NCBI GenBank assembly: GCA_964247055.1
Contig: OZ176054.1
Span: forward strand, 1,798,001-1,862,000
Reading direction: 5' to 3'
DNA length: 64,000 nt
Source of the DNA: Paragordius varius
Lineage: Eukaryota > Nematomorpha
A program made the position numbers and the translations under genes. The notes beneath the pieces are model-generated. The model had not been told where the DNA came from, made no database searches, and saw only the letters and a program-made list of their open reading frames with translations. Shown here piece after piece: positions 49,000-59,850 of this stretch (positions are counted from its first letter, which is position 1; the number at the start of each line of letters is the position of its first letter).

Positions 49000-49900
49000 C
49001 GATCTGTTTCCGGAAAACCGGTAGACCCATTCAAATCCAAATATCAAAAAATATAATTATTAATGAATGCTTCGACAATAGCTTCGCCATTTGAAAAAGG
49101 TCCCCAGTTCCGGCCTACCCCGTGTAAAAAAACGGTTTTTTTTAACAGAAGTCCACAAAAATTGTGTCTTTGAGACAATTTTCCCGAAAACGTGTTGGGC
49201 CATTCGATTTCAAATATGATTTTTTTTACTTATCGATTGCGCCGAACATAGTCGGCTCGCTTTTTTAATTTAAGCCCTCTTTTTACCCGCTCCCCCTGTA
49301 AAATGCCATTTTTTTCAAAAAGTCCACAAAAATAATTTTTTGAATCTTTTTCCCCCAAGATATGAGACAAATTTAATAAAGATTCCAGGTATTCCCTGTT
49401 AAAAGGCAAAAATTTTAGTCAAGCGTGATGATAGCTGCTGGGTAAGGAGATACCCGCTAAAAACTGACCCGTCATATCGAAATAGCGTGCTTTTGGCTAT
49501 AAATTTCAGAAAACCTATTAGGCCATATGAGTTGAATAGCTGCTCAAAATATTCCCCGTAACAAGGCAAAAATTTAGATCGTGAGTTTTTTAAAATTAGC
49601 CGTTAATTAGGCCCTTTCCGCCTTGAAAAATGCGCAACCATAGAATAATTTTTTAATTTAGAAGCAATTTTTCCAAAAACTAATGAGAGCATATGGAATC
49701 AATCATTATTCCAGGTATTTTCCGTAAAAAGGCAAAAATTTAAGTCGAGCGGTTTTTTTATATTAGCGGCTAAATAGGCCCTTTACGTCCTAAAAAATGC
49801 GCTATCATTGAACTATTATTTAGTTTCGAAGCCATTCTTCCATAAACTATTAAGAACATATGGAATGAATATTTGATAATTTTGCTCTCCATTTCATGAT
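49000..49900 (-). repeat. family D repeat, reversed copy
   Basis: The reverse complement of the 11480-12890 structure. It opens with ccggaaaaccggtagaccc, then the block with ctttgagacaattttcc and cgattgcgccgaacatagtc, then several units of the roughly 165-bp repeat (ggcaaaaatttaag, ggccctttccgcc, gcatatggaatcaat). Confidence 0.7.
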
Positions 49901-51173
49901 GAAGCTATCAACGCTCTTTTTTTATTACAAATGGAATTAATTAATTAGCAATCCAATAATAACTTAAAATTTTTATTTGGGCAAACAAAATAAAATTGAA
50001 TATTATGAAAAATATATAAGGTCCGCGAAATTTTCTAATCTAGATCATTTGCTCAAAGATTATTTGGTCCTTTTGGATCTACCAATCTTTGTGAAATTTT
50101 TTCTAGAATGAAACATACTAAATTTATTATGTTTTAATCGATGATAACTTTAAAATGAACTAAGATATCCTGTATCAAATATTGAGATAGATTTAAATAA
50201 ATTGAGCAAAAAATTTAGAAAACAAATATATCATTAAAAAATTATTTTAAAGTTCAGGTAAAACTAAATGTCGATCATTAATGCGTTTTTTCGCATATTA
50301 AAATATATTTGGTTTTACTAACTTTAATTCTATTTAGTAAAAGCTATATATAGCAGTACTGATTTTTGAATGTCATTTAAAAAAGGTTCTGATATGATTA
50401 TGGTCTACAATTATGATATTATCAAATTCTTTAATTATTCCCACATATTTAAAGAAAATAACTTTGACAACTCTACTTCATTCGTCAAATCTTTTCCATA
50501 ATTCTGCTATATAATATTATTTAATTTATTGATAACAGCTAATTTAGCAATATTATAATATTTTTACTATTGCTTCACCAAATCTTTGCCATGATTAAAA
50601 TCTTTAGGCAAAATATCGATTTTTTATGAAAACATTTTTTGTTGTCAAGGTTTAGCATATATTTAAAATTTTATCACGCAATCTAGGCCCTTTCGCCTTT
50701 ATTTGAAAAAATCCATTTTGTGCGGATCCAAATTGACACTTTCAAAGTCCACATCTATTAAAATCAAAATATTGTTTGGCTTTTTATATACAGTTTGTGA
50801 TATATATAAATGTTTGGGAATGAAGGATTTATACAAAAAATATTTTTTTAAAATGTGAGTTCGCCATTTTCTGATATAAATTACCACAAAAGTGTAAACA
50901 ACTTTCGTAATTCACGATGATGGCATAAATCAAAAGCATCTTTGCGCACATGTTGCTAAATAATGTGTTTTTTAAAAAAGATTAACCAAATCTGAAAGCA
51001 AATCAACTTCTAAAATAAATTTCTTAAGTGATAGAAATGTAGAGCATCATGGTTTAAACATAGTGTTTTTATAATATCTTAAAGCTTTTTTATAATTTTT
51101 CCATCAGGCTTCAAAACAGTATGAAACATGCCTCGTCAAAATTTAAAAAATAAATTTTTCATGCCATATAGTA

Positions 51174-53462
51174 GGGGTAACCAACCTTTTTTTCCGCGGG
51201 CTACTTTTTTAATCACGCGGGCACGCATGATTCTTAGGTATTAAAAGATTCAATAATCACTTTAACACAAAAATATATCTTACGGATTGGGGTAACTAGC
51301 ACAGGCCATTTAAAATAAATAATACAAAAATAATTTTGAGTATTTTATATAGATTCCAAATTTTATCAAAATACTATTGCGATGATTCAGAAGACCTATG
51401 TTTGCCACAATCAGTACACATACTAAAACATTTACATTATTCAATTAATTAATTTTACAATGGATAAATTGTACATCTTGCCGGAGTTTAGAAGATTGAA
51501 ATAAAAAATGGATTTGTAACTCTTGGCAAGATTTTTATAATTTACCAGATTTTATGGATTACTGCGTGACAGATTTTAATTAATGGACATATGCTTCAAG
51601 ATAGTATCCATCAAATCGAAAAATGTATCGTGCTTGGTTAAGTCGTGCTGCATTTTTAGAAAGATTAAGACAATTTTACTACAAATATATATTACAGAGA
51701 AAAAATTATTCATATCCACAATAAATAGATATCGCTTCTTAACCTAGCTTTTTTCTACAATACAGAAAAATTGCACATTGCAAATTGTTATCTTGGTAGA
51801 TAAAAAGATAATATTGGAAATGTGAAATGAACTGAATTATTTATTTGGTTTTTTAAGGTGTATATATAGCAATTTTAATTGTCCATGATTTGCATTATAT
51901 CAATAAAATTTCAAGTAACAAAGGTTATATATTTACATATAACACAAAAAATATAAAAAATAATACAATTCAAATACGGTGAAAGTTATGATATATAACC
52001 AAGGTATGTATTTCACATTTGCATATAACACAGAAAAATATGATATAAAAATAAAGTATATCTCTCAGATTTGCATAACATCACTTCCCCCTTAAGAGAA
52101 CCGGACCGGCTTCCGCTGAATTCTCTCGGGGTAACGTCGCTCGTGCGGATTTGCATTGATATTGTCATTATTATTATTAATGTTATCATTGCTACTTTCA
52201 TTATTATTATCATTTATTTTATCATTATTATTGTCATTACTATTGTTATTATTATCAATACTACTATCATTATTATTATTGTTATTGTCTATATTACTAT
52301 CATTACTATTGTTTGGAGTAACCGGTGCGGTTGAGTTGGCCGGTAGGTCTACGTGTTTCAACTGATCTGCATGCTTTCTGACAATCTTCTGGTTTACCTG
52401 ATCCCACACACTGTACGAAAGGAGACCCGTTCTATCAACAACATCGCCGGCTCGCCATCCAAAATTTTGTTCGTTTCTCATCATTACGGGTTGGTTTATT
52501 GAGAATTCACGGCGTGGCCGGGGTGCGTCTAAGATTTTTGCTTTTGTGTTGATCCAGGTGAGGGGTGTTTGAGATACTCGTTTGAAGAGTAGTTGAAACG
52601 GGGTTTCTTTTGTAGTCGCATGTATTGAATTACGATACGACCATAGAGTGGTATTGAAAGCTTCTTGTGGTGAAATATTATCATTTTTGATTTTTCTATA
52701 CTTGCCCTTGAGGGTCCCCACTAACCTTTCTACCATCCCATTACTTTTAGGATGATAGGGGGTTACCCTCACGTGTTTAATACCCAAGTTTGTTAGAGTA
52801 GTGGATGTGAAGTACGAATTACTGAAATAAGAAGCATTATCACTAATAACCGTCCTCGGAAACCCAAACCTGGCAAAGGTTTCCTCGAGTTTATGCAATA
52901 TGTTTACCGAATTAACCCGTTTTAACAAGAACCCTTCCGACCATTTTGATGAGCTATCAATCAATAACAACCAATAATACCCGTCAACTGGTCCCGCTAT
53001 ATCGATGTGTAACCGCTCCCATATCGCAGCATTTGGATCCCATTGATAAGTCGGATTTTCAACTAGGCTTGGCTTGTTTACTTGACATGAACTACACTCA
53101 CTGTATCTTCTTACCAAATCGTTCTCTAATTTTGGCCAAAAACAGGTAAACCTTGCCATTGCTTTCATTGTTTCTACGTTATTGTGCCCGCTGTGTAAGT
53201 AATTGACCACATTTGCCTGTAAGCTTTCTGGGATGATAATTCGATCGTTTAAACTGAGCAATCCGTATTGGTACGAAATCTCTCCCTTCCGATTCGTAAA
53301 CCCAGCCAACTCAACATCACTTCCCCCTTCAAATCAAAAAATTAAAGAATATATTTTTTAAAAAAGATTCCATACAAAAATATTTTTTTTATTTTTAAAA
53401 AGGGGGCACGTTTTGGAATCTCGCGGGCACAAAATCGACCGCGGTCTACCGTTTGGCCACCC
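51174..53462. mobile_element. hAT-like element enclosing a retrotransposon fragment
   Basis: The left end is TAGGGGTAACCAACCTTTTT followed by ccgcgggctac; the right end read on the other strand is CAGGGGTGGCCAAACGGTAG followed by accgcggtc. Flanks CCATATAG and CTATATAG fit an 8-bp target duplication. The inside carries the Ty3/gypsy piece listed separately, so the retrotransposon probably inserted into an existing hAT-like copy. No hAT transposase seen. Confidence 0.5.
52079..53340 (-). mobile_element. Ty3/gypsy-type integrase region, fossil fragment
   Basis: On the minus strand an open stretch of about 400 codons encodes an integrase: an HHCC zinc finger (H-x3-H, then ECSSC), a DDE catalytic core with HIDIAGP, ISDNASYFSN and the NGMVERL glutamate region, and a C-terminal domain followed by a long Asn/Asp-rich tail encoded by ATT/AAT-type triplet repeats. 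The block ACATCACTTCCCCCTT lies at both edges, and the inner edge resembles a polypurine tract next to an LTR start. The gag, protease, reverse transcriptase and RNase H parts are not present, so the element is a broken remnant, though the integrase part is still largely open, which suggests a fairly recent origin. Confidence 0.8.
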
Positions 53463-53518
53463 CTGCTATATAGCATATATCAAAAATTGTTTAAAACCTC
53501 GGCATTTTTGCGTTTATT

Positions 53519-54069
53519 TTAACATTTCGATTCGAATTGGTTAAGTTGAAATTAAAAAACTACTGCAAGAAACGGTCCCAATTTGAATTTTGCTTCTATG
53601 CTAATCAAAATTACATGAAAAGCCGAAATATCTAAATAAAATTTTGGTTTTGAAAAAAAGTTCCATATCAAACTACTTCGACGCCATTTTTATTTAACAA
53701 AATCCTTGCAAAATTTGTTTATTTGATTTTAAAGCTAAAATAAAAGCTAATCTTTCATTTAAATCACATCTAACATTGATAGAAACACAAAAAGTGGTTT
53801 ATTTTGCATTATTTTTAAAATTAACTACTGCACACATGTCATGCTGACTAAATTTTTAGCTTGCGGTTTTACCTAAAATTAAATAATATCAAGTTTTTTC
53901 GAATGAATTTTTTTATATATTTCGGTTCAATAATGTTATGAATGTGCAAATTTTTGCCATGGTATGATTCCATATTTATTGAATTATTTAATTTTAAATT
54001 GGCCTGGGGTATTCAACTACCCCAATTTAATCGAAGGACTGAAATGAATGTGTTGTATCTTAGCGTTAA
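53519..54069 (+). mobile_element. TTAA-ended MITE (family A), copy 5
   Basis: It opens TTAACATTTCGATTCGAATT and closes GTATCTTAGCGTTAA; 551 bp, moderately diverged. Confidence 0.75.
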
Positions 54070-54876
54070 AAGAACACCGTTTCCTGCAAAAACTTTGGGG
54101 GTTCGGAGCCTACATCTAAAAATAAAATTAATAAAATTTTGATCTTAAATATATGATATATTTTAGTGATAATTTGGGATGTATTTAGCTTTCATGAAAA
54201 AGTTTTGTTAAACAAAATGTGCGAAATTTAATTTTCTCATCTAGAAAAGTTAATACAAAGTAATAATATCTTTTACATGTAAGGACCAAAACCAAGATAA
54301 TTATAATCCAGCATTTTGCCATTAAAATTTTCATCATTAGATTTTTAAAATATTTGAATTTTTAAAAATGTTCACAATGCTATATTCTTATAGCAATAGT
54401 GTAACTTTTTTATATATTTGTAGGGCTTGAAAACGAAAGTATCAGAAATCTGTTATTTTACTAAAATAACATAATTCATCAGGATATTTTTTCGCGCACT
54501 CTGTGTAACATAAAGATAAATATAGAGCAGGGCTTCTTAAACTTTTGTAGTTCCCAACCCCATTTATGATTGCGAGTTTCTTAAAAACCCCAACAATATA
54601 AAAGAAAAATAATAGTTTCTTGAAATAACACTTAGAAATTTTGTTGATAATATTCATCAGGATTATTTCGGTTTTAAGAGATTGACAAAAATAACTCTAC
54701 ATTTTAATAAATATGTATAATATTTCCTGATTTATAGTAAATTCATACAAGATAATAGCTAGCTGTGTCACTTCGGTGTGGCGTAGTCTTACCGATAATT
54801 ATTCTTAAATATTTGCAATAAATAGAGTTAATGGAGATAAAAATAATAATAAAAATATTTAATAAAAAGAATGTCT
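54070..54876. other. AT-rich spacer between MITEs
   Basis: Nothing I can support as a gene. A block near 54480-54560 (agcagggcttcttaaactt) resembles a hAT-type end. Confidence 0.4.
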
Positions 54877-55019
54877 TTAACACTTCGATTCAAATTGGGT
54901 ATCTAAATACCCCAGACTAAACTTCAGTTAGGATTTTTAAAAAACTAATGAAGCAAACGGCCCAAATTTAAATTTATGCTTCTCTCCTAATAAAAATTAT
55001 ATAAATATGCCAAAATATC

Positions 55020-55593
55020 TTAACACTTGAATACAACACATTCATTTTAGTCCAAATTGGGGTAGTTGGAGACCCCAGGCCTGTAAAAATCAAATACTTT
55101 AAAAGTGTGGAAGGAATCGAAACCATGGCAAAAATTTGCACTTATATAACATTGATGAACGGAAATATATAAAAAGATTTATTCAAAAATACTTGATCTT
55201 AATTATTTTAAGCTAAAATCAAAAGGTAAAAATTTAGTCAACGTGACACGTGTGCAATTGTAAAATTGAAAAATAATAAATGAACGGCTTTTTCTAGTTC
55301 TATCAATAGATGTAATTTAAATAAAAAATTAGCTTTAATTTTACACTTAAAATTAAAAGAAGGCGATATTTTGTAAAAAATTTGCAAAATAAAAATGGCG
55401 TCGAAGTAGTTTGACATGGAACTTTTTTATCAAAACAAAATTTTTTAGAGATATTTTGGCATATTTATTTAATTTTTATTAGGATAGAAGCAAAAATTTA
55501 AATTGGAACCGTTTCCTTTAGTAGTTTTATAAAACTATTAGTTTAAATTTAGTTTGGGGTATTAAGATATCCCAATTTGAATCAAAGTGTTAA
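55020..55593 (-). mobile_element. TTAA-ended MITE (family A), copy 7, nested and reversed
   Basis: It opens TTAACACTTGAATACAACAC and closes TTGAATCAAAGTGTTAA; 574 bp. It is inserted in copy 6, next to TTAA on both sides, which fits a TTAA target. Confidence 0.8.
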
Positions 55594-56480
55594 TGACGCC
55601 ATTAACATCTTCATGTAATTTTAAAGGTTAAATTAAAGCTAATTTTTTATTTAAATTACATCTAACATTATAGAAATAGAAAAAGCGGTTTATTTTGTAT
55701 TAATTTTTTAATTTTACTATTTCACAAATGTCACGTTGACGAAATTTTTACCTTTCGGTTTTAGGTTAAAATAAGTAGTATCGAGTATTTTTGAATAGAA
55801 TTTTTTATTTATACCATTTGCACATCAAGAGCCTTGAACACTTCAGGTTGGTCCTTGAACAGTTCAAGTTGGTTATGAAAAATTCAAGTTGGTCCTTGAA
55901 CAATTCAAGTTGGTCCTTGAACACTTCAAGTTTTTGACTTTTTTGTTTTGTTTTAAACTTTATCAATCAAATAGTATATTATTCATCTTTTTTATTGTTT
56001 TTAACCTATTTTTAACTATTTAACATAAATTTCAAATCGATATCAATAATCTTTGAGAAACCGTATATCTTTAGTAATTTGTTAAAATAATTTTGGATAT
56101 TTATAAGATTTTAACACGAAATGAAAAAATATATAAGTTTTCTGGGTTATTAATTAAAATCTTTCATTAAAAACATTTAAAATTCAATAATTTTGTTCAA
56201 TTGAAATAAAATAGTTTGAAACAAAAAAGTGGTTTTTTAATAAGTTTTTTTATTTTTAAATGAATAAATATATAATAATTAAAGAATATTAGGTTAATAA
56301 ATAATAAATTAAAAAAAATAAATGCAAAATCTATGGTTAAATCAAAATTTATATATTTTAACCAACTTGAAATGTTTAAGGACCAACTTGAAGTGTTCAA
56401 AGACCAACTTGAATTGTTCAAGGACCAACTTGAAGTGTTCAAGGACACTCTTGAAGTGCAAATGGTACATTTCGGTTTAT
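55515..56480. repeat. duplicated segment, left copy (partner at 56924-57889)
   Basis: The two segments, offset by 1409 bp, are nearly identical over about 960 bp (I saw only a few mismatches). They include one MITE edge and the complete family B element. Similarity falls sharply to the right of about 56480, although both sides continue as family A 3' ends. Confidence 0.8.
55812..56467. mobile_element. TACCATTT-ended element (family B), copy 1
   Basis: It opens TACCATTTGCACATCAAGAG and closes with tcttgaagtgcaaatggta. Both arms are tandem arrays of a 21-bp unit containing TTGAACACTTCAAGTTGGTC, four or five units per arm, inverted relative to each other. The core of about 430 bp has no convincing gene; repetitive ORFs across the arms (Ser-Trp-Ser-Leu-Asn runs) come only from the repeat. 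TA flanks fit a Tc1/mariner-type target. Confidence 0.8.
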
Positions 56481-56699
56481 TTATGTTATATAAGTGGAAA
56501 ATTTTGCCATGGTTCCTATCCCTTCCATACTTTTTTAAAATATTTGATTTTAAACAGGCCTGGGGTATCAAACTACCCCAATTTGAATCGAAGGACTAAA
56601 ATGAGTGTGTTGTATCCAAGTGTTAATTATTCTTTTACGGGTTTTTGCATTGGCTATATTGTTTACTCGAAATATACCATATTCTGTCCCTTATTAAAA

Positions 56700-58034
56700 T
56701 TAACACTTCGATTAAAATTGGGATTTAAGTTAGGATTTTTAGAAAAGTACTGAAGGAAACGGTCCCAATTTTAATTTTGCTTCTATGCTAATCAAAATTA
56801 CATGAAAAGCCAAAATATCTAAATAAAATTTTGTTTTGAAAAAAAAGTTCCATGTCAAACTACATCGGACGCTATTTTATTTTACAAAATTTTTGCAAAA
56901 TATCGTCTTAATATAATTTTAATCCTTTAGTAGTTTTATAAAACTATTAGTTTAAATTTAGTTTGGGGTATTAAGATATCCCAATTTGAATCAAAGTGTT
57001 AATGACGCCATTAACATCTTCATGTAATTTTAAAGGTTAAATTAAAGCTAATTTTTTATTTAAATTACATCTAACATTATAGAAATAGAAAAAGCGGTTT
57101 ATTTTGTATTAATTTTTTAATTTTACTATTTCACAAATGTCACGTTGACGAAATTTTTACCTTTCGGTTTTAGGTTAAAATAAGTAGTATCGAGTATTTT
57201 TGAATAGAATTTTTTATTTATACCATTTGCACATCAAGAGCCTTGAACACTTCAGGTTGGTCCTTGAACAGTTCAAGTTGGTTATGAAAAATTCAAGTTG
57301 GTCCTTGAACAATTCAAGTTGGTCCTTGAACACTTCAAGTTTTTGACTTTTTTGTTTTGTTTTAAACTTTATCAATCAAATAGTATATTATTCATCTTTT
57401 TTATTGTTTTTAACCTATTTTTAACTATTTAACATAAATTTCAAATCGATATCAATAATCTTTGAGAAACCGTATATCTTTAGTAATTTCTTAAAATAAT
57501 TTTGGATATTTATAAGATTTTAACACGAAATGAAAAAATATATAAGTTTTCTGGGTTATTAATTAAAATCTTTCATTAAAAACATTTAAAATCCAATAAT
57601 TTTGTTCAATTGAAAATAAATAGTTTGAAACAAAAAAGTGGTTTTTTAATAAGTTTTTTTATTTTTAAATGAATAAATATATAATAATCAAAGAATATTA
57701 GGTTAATAAATAATAAATTAAAAAAAATAAATGCAAAATCTATGGTTAAATCAAAATTTATATATTTTAACCAACTTGAAATGTTTAAGGACCAACTTGA
57801 AGTGTTCAAAGACCAACTTGAATTGTTCAAGGACCAACTTGAAGTGTTCAAGGACACTCTTGAAGTGCAAATGGTACATTTCGGTTTATTAATGTTATAT
57901 AAGTGCAAAATTTTGGCATGGTTTCGATTCCTTCCATATTTTTTAAAAAAATAAATTTTTAACAGGCCTGGGGTATTTAACTACCCCAATTTGAATCGAA
58001 GGACTAAAATGAATGCGTTGTATCCAAGTGTTAA
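56700..58034 (+). mobile_element. chimeric family A copy carrying the duplicated segment
   Basis: It opens TTAACACTTCGATTAAAATT at 56700, follows the family to about 56920, then switches abruptly to the segment found at 55515 onward, and ends GTATCCAAGTGTTAA at 58034. The family B copy inside is 57221-57876. This looks like recombination or gene conversion between neighbouring MITEs. Confidence 0.7.
57221..57876. mobile_element. TACCATTT-ended element (family B), copy 2
   Basis: Almost identical to copy 1 at 55812-56467, with the same arms and core. It is best explained by the segment duplication, not by a second insertion. Confidence 0.8.
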
Positions 58035-58229
58035 TATTCAACTATCATTGGATTTATTTTAAGATTTTCATTTTACGAAATCATGGTTTAAAATTCTAAT
58101 TTGAAATTGTGTTCATACAGCTGGGATCAAGGGATACAAAAAGTAAAACATTTGTGGTCCCTTTTTAAAAGATAGAATGATAATATACAAACTCCCCAGA
58201 AATGAGTTTAACTGAACTCGTATGGTTTC

Positions 58230-58935
58230 TTAAGTTTATTTTCAATTAGCTTTAAAACTACGCCTACTTTGTATGGCGTCTCAATTTTAAACCGGTAGAC
58301 CCCTATCCATAGACCTATGTGGAGAAAGCGCTGAATTAAATTCTTTGCCTTTATAGGGCAAATATTGGAATCATCTTTAAAACCATCGTCTCAAGGGTTA
58401 TTCAAAAAATACAACACTAAATAATCGTTATATGATGGCGTTTTAGGGCATAAAAGCCCCAAATTAACGGCTAATAAAATCCGACTTAATTTTTACCTAG
58501 TTACGGGTAATATTTTGAGCTTTTAATGAGCTCATATGGCTTCATAAATTTTCTGTAAATTAGCTCCAAAACAACGCAATTTCTATATAGTGGCGCAGTT
58601 TTGACGGCTATCTGTTTACCTAGCATCCAATATGATAAAAACGGAAGACATAAATTTTGGCCTTTTAACAGAGAATAACTCGAATCCTCAGTGAATTGTA
58701 ACGATCTCATACCCTGGGCAAAAAATTATTTAGTTTTTTTGAAAAAAATGGCATTTTACGGGGGGAACGGGTAGAAGAGCCTAAAAAAGTAAGCCGACTA
58801 TGTTCGGCGCAATCGAAAAAAGTAAAAATAATTATTTTTGAAATCGAATGGTACAACATGTTTTCCGGAAAATTTTCTCAAAGACACGATTTTCTGGACT
58901 TGTGTTTTAAAAAAACCGTTTTGTACACAGGGGCC
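58230..58935 (+). repeat. family D repeat, split copy, left part
   Basis: It contains the roughly 165-bp units (gggtaatattttgagc, ctatatagtggcgca) and the 215-bp unit landmarks (ggcattttacgggggg, gactatgttcggcgcaatcg, tctcaaagacacg). It stops at cacaggggcccatgtga. The family continues at 59710-59850, so about 780 bp has been inserted. Confidence 0.65.
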
Positions 58936-59287
58936 CATGTGACGGTTAAAACAATGTTCATACATTCGTTCTTTTGGTGAATATAAAAAGCTCATCCTAC
59001 CTTCACTTGCGTGCTATAAAACGAGCATATAAAATTGAGGATCGAGGATTTTTAATACTTAATAACTTTTGAACTATATGGAATTTTTGAATTCTGAAAA
59101 GTGTTCCAAATAAAGTAAACACTATATTATAATATTTTAGCTGACAAAAGATTGTTTGTTGAAAGTATTATCAAAAATTTTAATTATATTAGAAGGCATT
59201 AAAACTAAATAAATACTTGGGTATTTTTTATTAATTAGCTCTAATTTTTAGTCCAGTATAATTTTCGTTGGCAATTAAAACTAAAAA

Positions 59288-59586
59288 ATGTCATATAATT
59301 ACTATCCATCAACATTCGACACTATAGTGGATAATCCTTGGTATATATCATATAAATCTTTTTTTATCTATTATTTATAGGCTTGGTCCCATATCTCAGA
59401 CAACATCTAGTCCGAGGCTGGCTATTCGTTCAGCGACTGTTCCTCCTCAAATGATCGAAGCTCGGGTTCCTGCTCGGTATATTTATAAACTCATTTATCC
59501 ATTTTGCATTTTGTATATCTATTATTTATAGGTTTGGTCCCAACCCACAGACAACAAGCGAAAATCAATACGAGAGCTTTTCTTAG
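59288..59586 (+). CDS. small three-exon gene, 67 aa, unknown
   Basis: Exons 59288-59340, 59381-59476 and 59532-59586 give 68 codons with TAG. Introns are 40 nt and 55 nt; both begin GTATAT and both end with the identical tatctattatttatag. Phases fit (2+1 twice). The protein is short, polar and Pro/Ser/Thr-rich, with no membrane segment: it starts MSYNYYPSTFDTIVDNPW and contains a repeated motif, LGPISQTTS at the start of exon 2 and FGPNPQTTS at the start of exon 3. This shows a partial exon duplication that copied the acceptor as well. AATAAA at 59652-59657 could be the polyadenylation signal. The gene lies inside a 780-bp insert in a family D repeat, with inverted ends GGCCCATGTGA. I do not recognise a family. 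Confidence 0.55.
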
Positions 59587-59709
59587 CCGATTTTTTAATA
59601 TGTGGCTTCATCGGAAATCAACCTCAAAAAGTACACTCAACATTCACATAAAATAAACATATGATTTAAAACGAGCCCATTTCGGTGAAGGTAGAGACAC
59701 CTTCACATG

Positions 59710-59850
59710 GGCCAGGGTATTCCCCAACTGGGAGCCTAATTCAATAAAATGGCGAGGTTATTGTCGGGGCATTCATTATTAATTATTTTTTTGACATTTG
59801 GATTTGAATGGGTATACCGGTTTTCCTGAAACAGTCACAACGCCAGCATT
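59710..59850 (+). repeat. family D repeat, split copy, right part
   Basis: It resumes with ccaactgggagcctaattca and runs to ggtataccggttttcctg and acgccagcattttcca, the same order as at 12750-12870. Confidence 0.6.

Larger units (their letters stand above)
46005..51173. repeat. repeat-filled spacer upstream of the GPCR
   Basis: No gene supported. It holds the family C element at 46396-46657, family E fragments at about 46900-48720 and 50690-51160 (gaaaatgtaggattcggtgcttttga and tgataaaatatatata blocks), hAT-like ends near 47155-47200 and 48729, a (TA)n tract at 48958, and the reversed family D copy at 49000-49900. Confidence 0.5.
54877..56626 (+). mobile_element. TTAA-ended MITE (family A), copy 6, with two nested insertions
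   Basis: It opens TTAACACTTCGATTCAAATT at 54877 and closes GTATCCAAGTGTTAA at 56626. The family's normal inner order is interrupted twice: by a reversed copy of the same MITE at 55020-55593, and by a family B element at 55812-56467, which lies inside the tttcggtttat block. Insertion order: the outer copy is oldest. Confidence 0.75.

Noticed and set aside
52071-52365. Plus-strand ORFs rich in Ile or Leu/Ser
   Set aside because: They are the antisense of the triplet-repeat tail of the integrase fossil.
56197-56571. ORFs with repeated Asn-Thr-Ser-Ser-Trp-Ser-Leu units, also at 57606-57908
   Set aside because: They are translations of the 21-bp tandem arms of family B elements, open because the unit length is a multiple of three.
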